A DNA stretch of 64,000 bases, taken from assembly GCF_005217615.1 (NCBI RefSeq), contig NZ_SZNK01000001.1, positions 2,313,501-2,377,500 on the forward strand, read 5' to 3'. Shown one piece after another: positions 42,460 through 50,754 of the stretch. Origin of the DNA: Brevibacillus antibioticus (GTDB lineage Bacteria; Bacillota; Bacilli; Brevibacillales; Brevibacillaceae). Numbering within the stretch: the first letter of the stretch is position 1; each line of letters starts with the position of its first letter. The position numbers were made by a program, and so were the translations under genes. The notes under the pieces are model-generated. The model ran no database searches, was not told where the DNA came from, and saw only the letters and a list, made by a program, of their open reading frames with translations.

Positions 42460-44035
42460 AGTACTCATTACCGATCCACTTAGTGAATTTGGAATCCAAC
42501 AACTTTTGGACGCTTCTGATGTAGAAGTGGTTCGTCAAACAAACCTCTCGCCTGCCGAACTGATCGATGTGATTGGCGACTACGATGCACTCCTTGTACG
42601 CAGCCAAACCCAAGTAACAGCAGAAGTACTGGCTGCCGGCAAAAAGCTAAAGGCGGTCGGTCGCGCGGGTGTTGGGGTCGATAACATTGATATCAACGCT
42701 GCCACCCAAGCAGGTATTCCAGTCATCAATGCTCCGGACGGCAACACCATCTCTACTGCTGAGCATTCGTTTGCCATGCTGATGGCTGTCGCTCGTAATA
42801 TCCCTCAAGCTCACAAGAAGCTGGTAGACGGTACATGGGATCGCAAAAGCTTCCAAGGGGTTGAGTTGAACAACAAAGTACTGGGAGTCCTCGGGATGGG
42901 TCGTATTGGTTCAGAGGTTGCGAAGCGTGCGAAAGCATTTGGCATGACCGTCATGGGCTTCGATCCCTTCCTGACCGAGGAACGTGCGCAAAAGATGGGT
43001 GTCACCAACGCAACTGTGGATGAAATTTGCCGCACAGCAGATTTCATTACCGTCCATACCCCACTGACAAAAGAAACCCGCCATATCATCAGTACGCGTG
43101 AATTCGCGAAAATGAAAGATGGCGTTCGCTTGATCAACTGCGCTCGCGGGGGAATCATTGACGAGAAGGCTCTCTTTGAGGCGATTACCGCAGGAAAAGT
43201 CGCGGGGGCAGCGTTGGACGTTTTCGAAGAGGAACCACCTGTAGACAACCCTCTCGTCGGTCTGCCACAAGTGGTAACGACACCGCATCTGGGAGCTTCG
43301 ACCATTGAAGCGCAGGAAAACGTGGCCGTAGACGTATCGGAAGAAATCCTGAAGGTTCTTCGTAACGAGCCATTCAAAAACGCCGTGAATTTGCCTTCGA
43401 TCCCTGCACACGTTATGGAAAAAGTCCAACCGTACTTTACGTTGGGTGAAAAGCTCGGCCATTTCCTTGCCCAAGTGACAGTAGGTTCTATTTCGGAGAT
43501 TTCGATTAAATACAGCGGTGAGTTGACGGATGTAGACACCTCCCCGCTGACTCGCACAGTCTTAAAAGGTGTACTCTCCTTCCGTCTGGGGGAGGTAGTC
43601 AACTATGTGAACGCCCCGATTCTCGCAAAAGTGCGCGATATCACCGTAACCGAGCAAAAGGCAGCACAAAACAAGGGCTTTACGAACTTATTGACCGTTA
43701 GCTTAAAAACGACGCAAGAGACACGTACAGTGGCTGGAACGCGACTCAATGGTTACGGTGCGCGTATTGTGAAAATTGACGACTTTGCGATTGACGTAGC
43801 GCCTGAGGGCTATCTGCTCTACATTCACCATAATGACCGTCCAGGTGTGATTGGACGTGTCGGTTCCATCCTGGGTGAAAACAGCGTGAACATCGCAACG
43901 ATGCAGGTAGGACGCCGTGATATCGGTGGAGATGCGATCATGATGCTCTCTGTCGACAAACCATTGACGCCAGAGCTTCTCGATACAATGGGCGAGCTGG
44001 CGGAAGTGAAAAGCGTGACACAAATCGAGCTATAG
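42452..44035 (+). CDS. serA: D-3-phosphoglycerate dehydrogenase
   Basis: SerA oxidises 3-phosphoglycerate, starting serine synthesis. The 527 residues are the long bacillar type: catalytic/NAD domain (GMGRIGSEVAKRA; NCARGGIIDE; PHLGASTIEAQ), an intervening ASB domain (about 320-450) and a C-terminal ACT domain (455-527, HHNDRPGVIGRVGS) for serine feedback. ATG 42452 has AGGAGGTG ten bases upstream inside the previous gene; the genes overlap and are translationally linked. Confidence 0.97.
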   Translation: MYKVLITDPLSEFGIQQLLDASDVEVVRQTNLSPAELIDVIGDYDALLVRSQTQVTAEVLAAGKKLKAVGRAGVGVDNIDINAATQAGIPVINAPDGNTISTAEHSFAMLMAVARNIPQAHKKLVDGTWDRKSFQGVELNNKVLGVLGMGRIGSEVAKRAKAFGMTVMGFDPFLTEERAQKMGVTNATVDEICRTADFITVHTPLTKETRHIISTREFAKMKDGVRLINCARGGIIDEKALFEAITAGKVAGAALDVFEEEPPVDNPLVGLPQVVTTPHLGASTIEAQENVAVDVSEEILKVLRNEPFKNAVNLPSIPAHVMEKVQPYFTLGEKLGHFLAQVTVGSISEISIKYSGELTDVDTSPLTRTVLKGVLSFRLGEVVNYVNAPILAKVRDITVTEQKAAQNKGFTNLLTVSLKTTQETRTVAGTRLNGYGARIVKIDDFAIDVAPEGYLLYIHHNDRPGVIGRVGSILGENSVNIATMQVGRRDIGGDAIMMLSVDKPLTPELLDTMGELAEVKSVTQIEL

Positions 44036-44054
44036 GTTCTGCCTTCTACAGAGA

Positions 44055-44084
44055 AAAGACCTGGCCATATGCCGGGTCTTTTTC
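44055..44084 (+). terminator. terminator after serA
   Basis: Hairpin AAAGACCTGGC-CATAT-GCCGGGTCTTT with one mismatch, followed by TTTC. Confidence 0.87.
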
Positions 44085-44152
44085 TTTACCCTTATTTTGC
44101 TTAGAGCTATAATGGGACAAGATAATTCTATACACCTTGGAAGGAGCTTCTT

Positions 44153-45436
44153 ATGACGAACCAGGCATTATTCGCTATTGCTATCTTTTTAGTTACCTAT
44201 GCATTTATTATTAGCGAAAAGTTACATCGAACCATCGTCGCCATGTCTGGCGGAATTCTCATGGTATTGTTCGGGATCGTTACACAAGAACAAGCAATTC
44301 ACCATATCGACTTTAACACGCTCGGCCTACTTATTGGGATGATGATCTTGGTTGCCATTACGGCGCAGACTGGTGTATTCAAGTATGTAGCCATCCGTGC
44401 AGCAAAGGTCGCAAAAGGCAAACCGATTCGCATTCTTGTCTACCTGAGCTTGATCACGGCCGTTGCCTCTGCCTTTTTGGACAACGTTACCACTGTACTT
44501 CTCATCGTACCTGTGACGTTTAGCATCGCCCGCCAGCTCGAGCTTAATCCGATTCCTTTTTTAATCAGTGAAATTATCGCCTCCAATGCTGGAGGAACAG
44601 CTACTTTGATCGGTGACCCACCGAATATCATGATTGGCAGTTCTGTTCCTGAGCTCGATTTTATGAAGTTTCTCGTGAATTTGAGCCCGATTATCATCGT
44701 GATTCTAGCAGTAACCGTTGTTTGCTTGGTGTTGATCTATCGGAAGCAGCTAGTCACTTCCCCTAAGTTGAGTGCAAAAATCATGCAGTTAAATGAACGC
44801 GATGAAATTACTGACACCCGTTTACTGAAAAAATCCTTAACTGTCATGGCGCTGACGATTCTTGGCTTCATGCTGCACGGAGCGCTTCATTTAGAATCTG
44901 CCACGATCGCACTGACAGGTGCTTTTCTCTTACTTCTGTTAACAGGTGAACACTATCTAGAAGATGCGATAAGTAAAGTGGAATGGAATACGATCTTTTT
45001 CTTCATTGGTCTGTTTGTCCTTGTCTCCGGATTAGTTGAAACTGGTGTCATTGCAAAACTCGCCAATGAAGCGATGAAACTGACAGGTGGAGATTCAATG
45101 AAGACCTCCCTGTTGATCCTCTGGTTGAGTGCAATCGCCTCTGCCTTTGTTGACAACATCCCATTCGTTGCCACCATGATTCCAATGATCAAGGAAATGG
45201 GAGCCCTTGGGATCACCAATTTGGAGCCGCTTTGGTGGAGCCTTGCACTCGGAGCGTGTTTAGGAGGTAACGGTACTTTGATTGGGGCTAGTGCCAATGT
45301 GATTGTTGCTGGCTTAGCTGCAAAGGAAGGCCATCATATCGGATTTTTCAGCTTTATGAAGGTCGCCTTCCCGTTAATGATCCTCTCTATTTTGATTGCT
45401 CACGTCTACGTTTACCTGCGTTATTTTATTTGGTGA
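44153..45436 (+). CDS. ArsB/NhaD (P-protein) family ion transporter
   Basis: A 427-residue membrane protein with about 11 hydrophobic helices. The ion transporter superfamily repeats are visible twice: SAFLDNVTTVLLIVPV near 105-120 and SAFVDNIPFVATMIPM near 325-340, each followed by a glycine-rich loop (NAGGTATLIGDPPNIMIG; LGGNGTLIGASANVIV). These repeats form the two hairpins of the substrate site. Relatives carry arsenite, sodium/proton or dicarboxylates; the exact ion cannot be read here. It follows the serine operon terminator. Start ATG follows AAGGAG. Confidence 0.87.
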   Translation: MTNQALFAIAIFLVTYAFIISEKLHRTIVAMSGGILMVLFGIVTQEQAIHHIDFNTLGLLIGMMILVAITAQTGVFKYVAIRAAKVAKGKPIRILVYLSLITAVASAFLDNVTTVLLIVPVTFSIARQLELNPIPFLISEIIASNAGGTATLIGDPPNIMIGSSVPELDFMKFLVNLSPIIIVILAVTVVCLVLIYRKQLVTSPKLSAKIMQLNERDEITDTRLLKKSLTVMALTILGFMLHGALHLESATIALTGAFLLLLLTGEHYLEDAISKVEWNTIFFFIGLFVLVSGLVETGVIAKLANEAMKLTGGDSMKTSLLILWLSAIASAFVDNIPFVATMIPMIKEMGALGITNLEPLWWSLALGACLGGNGTLIGASANVIVAGLAAKEGHHIGFFSFMKVAFPLMILSILIAHVYVYLRYFIW

Positions 45437-45449
45437 GGAGGAATCCCTA

Positions 45450-45725
45450 TTGTTCCATTACACCTTTAATGAAGAAGAAATTGAGATCAAGGAACAAATT
45501 TCACAGCAAGATGCTACCTACCACATTATCGTGAAATCCGAATCCATGCGAGCGCGTGTCAAAGAGGTACGGCGTTATTTTGAGGGGAACAAAGACTACA
45601 CGGATGTCCTGTTTTTTTCACGAGAGGATGGTTCTTTCGAAGTAATCGTACGTCTCAACATGATAGAATCCTTTTTGATTCACGCCTTTCGTTACAAATG
45701 CTTACAATCAATTTGCTGGGAATAA
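45450..45725 (+). CDS. unknown 91-residue soluble protein
   Basis: It starts with TTG at 45450 after GAGGAGG, 13 bases past the transporter stop, so it is probably co-transcribed and coupled. Residues (LFHYTFNEEEIEIKEQISQQ and MRARVKEVRRYFEGNKDYTD onward) suggest a small alpha/beta fold. No cysteine cluster or membrane helix. I do not recognise it. A shared terminator follows. Confidence 0.68.
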   Translation: MFHYTFNEEEIEIKEQISQQDATYHIIVKSESMRARVKEVRRYFEGNKDYTDVLFFSREDGSFEVIVRLNMIESFLIHAFRYKCLQSICWE

Positions 45726-45762
45726 AAAAACTCCGCCGTATGTAAAAACGGCGGAGTTTTTT
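45724..45762. terminator. bidirectional terminator between convergent genes
   Basis: AAAAAACTCCGCCGT-loop-ACGGCGGAGTTTTTT: a perfect 9-bp GC core with A and T tracts on both sides. It serves the 91-residue gene on plus and the HAD gene on minus. Confidence 0.92.
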
Positions 45763-45764
45763 AT

Positions 45765-46895
45765 CTACAGAATGGAAAGGATATCGCGCACATCATCGAG
45801 AATAAAATCTGCTTTTTCCTCTTCAAACTTGCTACGCGCTTCTTGACCAGACAATCCAGTCAATGTCGCAGCAAACTTGCAACCGATGGAGCGAGCCGCT
45901 AGAAAATCTGCGAGTGAATCGCCGACGATTAGCACCTCTTCTCCATTTTCGATTGGCAATGAAAAATGGACCGCATCGCTAATCGGTGAATCAAGTCCGA
46001 GCAACCCTTTCACATAGGAATAAGGGTGAGGCTTGGACATCGGCGCAAAGCTAGGAAATGCTTCTTCCGCATCGAGTACGTGAGAGGCAGTTACGACACG
46101 GTTTGGGTCGAACCATTCCAGTATGTTCAGCTCACTGAGGGGAACATGCGTCTCGATGGTAGGGCGCCCTGTTCCAATCCCCAATGTGTATCCTTTTTCT
46201 TTTAACGTGCGGAACAACTCGACCATTTCTTGTGGCGGTACAATCGGAATCTCGTCCGACAAGAAGCCCTTCTTGCCTGGCTGCATGGTTTCACGACCAA
46301 TCGATGCCGCCACACGCTCATCACCGAGATACCATTCTTGAAACGTCTTTTGAACTAACTCCCATAGATCACTATTGCGCGAGAACATTTCTGTTGAAAT
46401 GCCGCAACGCTCTTTTGCAATCTGATTCAGGTAGAGCAGCATTTCTGCTTTTTGAGCGGAACCTTTGGCAAAATCAGCGGTGAACGCTGCGTAGTCTACT
46501 TGGAAATCAGGAGCATAGGTGGCAGCCCATTCTTTCACTTTTACCAGTTGTGGTCGATCAATTTGTTCGACAAGAAGGCTCGTTGCTTCTGGAACTTGCG
46601 TTTTAACTACTTCAATCAAACGAATCAACTGATAAGAAAACGCAAGGAAAACCATGTCCCAGTTGGAGTTGATTCCACGTGATTTGATAAAGTTCAGCGC
46701 TTCATCATGAGCGAAAACTTGCTCGCGCACTCGTCTGATTTGCGCTTCTTCTGGAGCAGGCGTGAATTCCTCGCCTGCAAGCCCTACATACTGCGGGCTG
46801 TACAAAAATTCCCACACTGTCAATGCAGAAGCATCAAAGTAACGCTCTTCACTCAACATAACCCCGTCAACATCAAATAAGATCGTTTTGATCAT
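45765..46895 (-). CDS. HAD-superfamily hydrolase, long form
   Basis: A 376-residue haloacid-dehalogenase-like protein. Motif I is FDVDG (D-x-D near residue 7), motif II in LGIGTGRP and motifs III/IV in SKPHPY and VGDSLADFLAA. About 190 residues of helical insertion sit between motif I and II, much longer than ordinary phosphoglycolate phosphatase-type relatives, forming a large cap. Substrate unknown. ATG 46895 follows AGGAG; it ends at a shared terminator and follows resE closely (14 bases). Confidence 0.82.
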   Translation of the reverse strand: MIKTILFDVDGVMLSEERYFDASALTVWEFLYSPQYVGLAGEEFTPAPEEAQIRRVREQVFAHDEALNFIKSRGINSNWDMVFLAFSYQLIRLIEVVKTQVPEATSLLVEQIDRPQLVKVKEWAATYAPDFQVDYAAFTADFAKGSAQKAEMLLYLNQIAKERCGISTEMFSRNSDLWELVQKTFQEWYLGDERVAASIGRETMQPGKKGFLSDEIPIVPPQEMVELFRTLKEKGYTLGIGTGRPTIETHVPLSELNILEWFDPNRVVTASHVLDAEEAFPSFAPMSKPHPYSYVKGLLGLDSPISDAVHFSLPIENGEEVLIVGDSLADFLAARSIGCKFAATLTGLSGQEARSKFEEEKADFILDDVRDILSIL

Positions 46896-46909
46896 TTCTC
46901 TGTACACTC

Positions 46910-48694
46910 CTATTTGTTTTTATGCAGCATCAAGGCGATTGTAAAAGTCGTTCCCTCACCCAGTTTACTTTGCACACTGATGGTGCCCCCGTGTGCCTCG
47001 ATAAGGTTTTTCGCGATGGCTAGTCCAAGACCAGTTCCGCCTAGTCGCCCACGTGTGCGAGCCTTGTCAGCTTTATAGAATCGCTCAAAAACAAACGGCA
47101 AATCTTCTTGGGGAATGCCACTGCCTGTATCGCTTACCTCAACCAGCAACGTTTTATCTCCGCGAGCCCGAATGGTGACACTGCCCCCACTTGGCGTATG
47201 TCGCAGCGCATTATCGATCAAGTTCGTTAGCACTTGCTCCATGCGATCAGGATCCATGAGCACATGGGTATGCGTCGTTGATACCTCCAGGCAGAGTTGG
47301 ATTTCGCGCTCTCTCGCCAAATTCGTAAATTTACGTTGAATGCGCTCCAAATACGGACGCAGTTCCATCGTCTCCTGGAACAATTCAACATGCCCCGCTT
47401 CCATCCGTGCCAAGCTGAGTAATTCATTCACCAGCTTGGTCATACGCGCTGACTCGTCATAAATAATCTGCGCCAATTCTTTATGCTCTTCCGGTGTAGC
47501 CACAATATCGTCCACAATCGCTTCACTGTACCCTTGCAACATGGATAGAGGTGTTCGCAGCTCATGGGATACGTTAGCCACGAAATCATTACGCATCTTA
47601 TCCAACTTACGCTCCTGCGTGATGTCTCGAAGAACTGCAACAGCTCCACGGATTTGATCCCGATCGTTCAAAGGTACCATGACAACGGACCATATCCGCC
47701 CTTGAACAGGGATATCCTCTGTCACTTCCTGTCCGGTTCGCAAAACCTCCTGATAGAATGGGAACAGCGGCACAGGCTCATCCGAATGCTCAAAATCCCA
47801 ATCTCGCAAAAATCGTTCCGCTGGCGGATTCGTTACGGCCAGCTTACCGTTCGCATCTATCATCACAACACCATCTACCATGCTTCTAAGAACGCTCGCC
47901 AGCTGCTCCTTCTCTTTGGACAGTGCATCGACTAACTGATTAAGCTTGCTTGCCATCGTGTTAAACGAAGCCGCCAGTTCACCAGTCTCGTCTTGGGTCC
48001 TGATCGGGATTTCAGCATGAAAGTCCCCTTCCGCAATGCGATGCGCCGTTTCTTTCATCTGACGTAATGGAATCGCAATACGCGATGAGAGGAAGAAGGC
48101 GAATACAGTGGTAGAGACAAATCCAATGACGCCAACCACAAAAATTAAAAATCTGACTTCACTAACCGTATCATCAAAATCTTCAATCGCCTGATACATG
48201 ACCACTGCGCCTGTTTTCCCTGCTGCCATTTCTAAAGGAACAGCGACCGCAAGAAGTTCATGCTTGTTACTTGTACGGTCAGCAGATTTATTCACATCAA
48301 TATATATCGTTTTGGTTGCAGGATGCTTGCCTGCCAGCGCATCAGGCAAATGCAATGCAGGATTTTGGAGCAATAGCTCAACTGGAATACGAGGGAGCCC
48401 AGCCCCCTCGCTCATACCGACTTGTTTGCCCTTTTCATCAAGAATGACCATGCCCGTATGATGGACCAAGCCAAACCTGGAAGCCATCTCCATAGCGGCT
48501 GTCATATCTGGACTCTGCGCCAATCCAACTGCGATACCGTCTGCCAGATCGTGCAAATTCTTGGACTGCCGATTGCTATAAAAGCTGTCAAAGGATTGAA
48601 CGAGCAACAAACTGAAGATCGTCAAGACGAGAGCAAATAAAGCAATAATCGTCATCCATAGCTTTCCGACTACACTACGAAAAATAACGTCCAC
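46910..48694 (-). CDS. resE: sensor histidine kinase ResE
   Basis: ResE controls ResD phosphorylation under oxygen limitation or nitric oxide. The 594 residues comprise helix TM1 (about 12-33), an extracellular sensor domain (35-165), TM2 (180-200), HAMP (205-255), PAS (about 260-365), HisKA with VSHELRTPLSML (phospho-histidine) and HATPase with NALRHTPSGG, GSGIPQEDLPF and GGTGLGLAIAK. GTG 48694 lies two bases past the resD stop, preceded by AGAGGTG. Confidence 0.92.
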   Translation of the reverse strand: MDVIFRSVVGKLWMTIIALFALVLTIFSLLLVQSFDSFYSNRQSKNLHDLADGIAVGLAQSPDMTAAMEMASRFGLVHHTGMVILDEKGKQVGMSEGAGLPRIPVELLLQNPALHLPDALAGKHPATKTIYIDVNKSADRTSNKHELLAVAVPLEMAAGKTGAVVMYQAIEDFDDTVSEVRFLIFVVGVIGFVSTTVFAFFLSSRIAIPLRQMKETAHRIAEGDFHAEIPIRTQDETGELAASFNTMASKLNQLVDALSKEKEQLASVLRSMVDGVVMIDANGKLAVTNPPAERFLRDWDFEHSDEPVPLFPFYQEVLRTGQEVTEDIPVQGRIWSVVMVPLNDRDQIRGAVAVLRDITQERKLDKMRNDFVANVSHELRTPLSMLQGYSEAIVDDIVATPEEHKELAQIIYDESARMTKLVNELLSLARMEAGHVELFQETMELRPYLERIQRKFTNLAREREIQLCLEVSTTHTHVLMDPDRMEQVLTNLIDNALRHTPSGGSVTIRARGDKTLLVEVSDTGSGIPQEDLPFVFERFYKADKARTRGRLGGTGLGLAIAKNLIEAHGGTISVQSKLGEGTTFTIALMLHKNK

Positions 48695-48695
48695 T

Positions 48696-49412
48696 TTACT
48701 TAGGCACCTCTAGCTTGTATCCGACGCCCCAAACCGTGGCGATCATATTGGCAGCTTGCGGAGAAACACGGTTCAATTTTTCGCGAAGACGTTTGATATG
48801 TGTGTCCACCGTACGCAAATCGCCAAAGAACTCGTAGTGCCACACATCTTTCAACAGTTCTTCACGCGTAAACACTTTATCCGGCGACAATGCCAGGTAG
48901 TGCAATAGCTCATACTCCTTTGGAGTCAGGCTTACCTCTTGGCCGCTTGCGATCACTTTGTGTGCATCGTGGTCAATGGTCAATTCCGGGAAAACAAGGA
49001 CAGAATGACTATTGAATGTCTCTGTCTTCAAATAAGCTGTCGCGGAAGAACGACGAAGAATCGCTTTTACCCGGTACATGACCTCACGTGGGCTGAACGG
49101 CTTCACGACATAATCGTCTACCCCTGCCTCAAACCCGTGAACACGGTTTGTTTCTTCCCCTTTTGCCGTCAGCATAATAATAGGGGTTGCCTTGAATTCA
49201 CGAACACGCTGGCATACCTCGATCCCGTCCATTCCTGGCAGCATCAAGTCGAGCAAAATGATATCATAGTCACTTCCCACAGCCATTTCGACTGCTTGCT
49301 CTCCATTATCTGCCTCATCAATCAGGAAGTTTTCTCTTTCCAAGTACATTTTCAGAAGTCGGCGAATGCGCTCTTCATCATCCACTACGAGAATACGTGC
49401 CATTTTTTCCAT
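48696..49412 (-). CDS. resD: response regulator ResD
   Basis: An OmpR/PhoB-type regulator of 238 residues: receiver domain with acidic pair D11-D12, phospho-acceptor D55 (LLDLMLPG) and a conserved lysine in VVKPFSPREV; winged-helix domain at about 135-235 (LTPKEYELLHYLA, TVDTHIKRLREKL). ResD activates aerobic/anaerobic respiration genes, including cytochrome genes, in B. subtilis. ATG 49412 follows AGAGGTG. A hairpin lies between it and resC, so resDE may also be transcribed apart. Confidence 0.94.
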   Translation of the reverse strand: MEKMARILVVDDEERIRRLLKMYLERENFLIDEADNGEQAVEMAVGSDYDIILLDLMLPGMDGIEVCQRVREFKATPIIMLTAKGEETNRVHGFEAGVDDYVVKPFSPREVMYRVKAILRRSSATAYLKTETFNSHSVLVFPELTIDHDAHKVIASGQEVSLTPKEYELLHYLALSPDKVFTREELLKDVWHYEFFGDLRTVDTHIKRLREKLNRVSPQAANMIATVWGVGYKLEVPK

Positions 49413-49462
49413 CTGGAACACCTCTTGCTCTCATAATATCGTAAAACCGTTAGAAGATAGTC

Positions 49463-49490
49463 CAAAAAGCTGGTGGTAAAACCAGCTTTT
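49463..49490 (-). terminator. hairpin between resC and resD
   Basis: Perfect 10-bp stem AAAAGCTGGT-loop-ACCAGCTTTT on the minus strand followed by TGG, so the T-tract is only within the stem. It could end resABC transcripts partly. Confidence 0.68.
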
Positions 49491-49500
49491 CGAGGAAATT

Positions 49501-50730
49501 CTACACCCCAGCGTAAGAGTGCAAACCAGCAATGACCAAGTTGACCACGACCAGTGTAATCAAGATAATGACAAACCCGATAACGGACATCCATGCTGAT
49601 TTTGCTCCGATCCATCCTCTGGATAGACGCAAGTGCAAGTATGCACTGTAGAAGAGCCAGACAACTAATGCCCATACTTCCTTCGGGTCCCATCCCCAGA
49701 ATCGTCCCCATGCCTCTTCTGCCCAAATCATTGCAAAGATAAGGGCCCCGAGAGTAAACACCGGATATCCGATACTGATTGCTCGATAACTGATCTCGTC
49801 TAGAAGCTCAGGATCGACGCTCTCAACCGAAGGCTTGATAGCAGCCCCTAATCGTTTTCGGAAAATCAAACGCAATCCGCCATACAGAAATACCCCAGTA
49901 AGGACTGACCACAGCATCGTGTTCAATTTGCGTGCGGCGTCTTTTCCTTCCATCCAGGTAGGTGCCTCAAAGAGTGGTGACATTGGCCCTTCCTTGATGA
50001 TGGTTGAATCAACAGGTGCAACAATTGCAGGCAGGATGTACTCGACTTTTGGTTTTACCATCTGTCCAGCTGCACTCATTTCTTCTTTCTTCATCTCAAA
50101 TACCGTCTTTTGATCCATACGAGCAAACGTAGAATCCATCAAAATGAATCCAACGAGCATCAGGACCACAGCCAGCACGGTTTCCAGCCATTTCGTACTT
50201 TTCGTCGATATATGTTGCGGAACGGTACGGATCAAATACATGAGACCCGCTGCAAAACCAACTGCTAAAATCCCTTCACCCAGTGCAGCGGTTGTCACGT
50301 GAATGTGCAGCCAGTAGCTCTGCAAAGACGGAATCAATGGGGTGATTTGCTTTGGAAACACGTACGAATACGCGAGCATGATCACCCCAAGCGGAAGAAC
50401 GAATGCCCCAATCGAGGTCAGCTTGTAGATCCGGTAAATAATTAAGTATGCCAGGATAATACAGTAATCCAAGAATGCCATGAACTCAAACATGTTACTC
50501 GTCGGACTATGACCGCCGGCAATCCAGCGAGCAGCCACATACCCTGTTTGCGCCACAAAACCGATAACGGCTAACCCATACGCAATCCGTCCATAGCGCC
50601 CTTCATGTTGCTTGGGATCACGCCCTGCCCAGTTTTTACCCGTCACGGCTATAGCAAAGACGATAGACGAGATCACGTAGAGCAGGAACGCGATATCCAA
50701 TAACCAGTCACTCAGTTGAATGAGCTGCAC
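49501..50730 (-). CDS. resC: cytochrome c biogenesis protein ResC (CcsA type)
   Basis: With ResB, ResC exports haem and attaches it to apocytochrome c outside the membrane (system II). The 409 residues have about eight transmembrane helices and the haem-handling tryptophan-rich motif WAEEAWGRFWGWDPKEVWAL, with conserved histidines on flanking helices (HIHVTTAALG). A GTG at 50730 follows GGGGGG. It lies directly downstream of resB. Confidence 0.94.
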   Translation of the reverse strand: MQLIQLSDWLLDIAFLLYVISSIVFAIAVTGKNWAGRDPKQHEGRYGRIAYGLAVIGFVAQTGYVAARWIAGGHSPTSNMFEFMAFLDYCIILAYLIIYRIYKLTSIGAFVLPLGVIMLAYSYVFPKQITPLIPSLQSYWLHIHVTTAALGEGILAVGFAAGLMYLIRTVPQHISTKSTKWLETVLAVVLMLVGFILMDSTFARMDQKTVFEMKKEEMSAAGQMVKPKVEYILPAIVAPVDSTIIKEGPMSPLFEAPTWMEGKDAARKLNTMLWSVLTGVFLYGGLRLIFRKRLGAAIKPSVESVDPELLDEISYRAISIGYPVFTLGALIFAMIWAEEAWGRFWGWDPKEVWALVVWLFYSAYLHLRLSRGWIGAKSAWMSVIGFVIILITLVVVNLVIAGLHSYAGV

Positions 50731-50754
50731 GTTGTTAGTCCCCCCTTTGAAGCT

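Noticed and set aside
42811-43602. 263-codon minus-strand open frame
   Set aside because: Antisense to serA and clearly a codon-bias shadow (rich in S, R and T).
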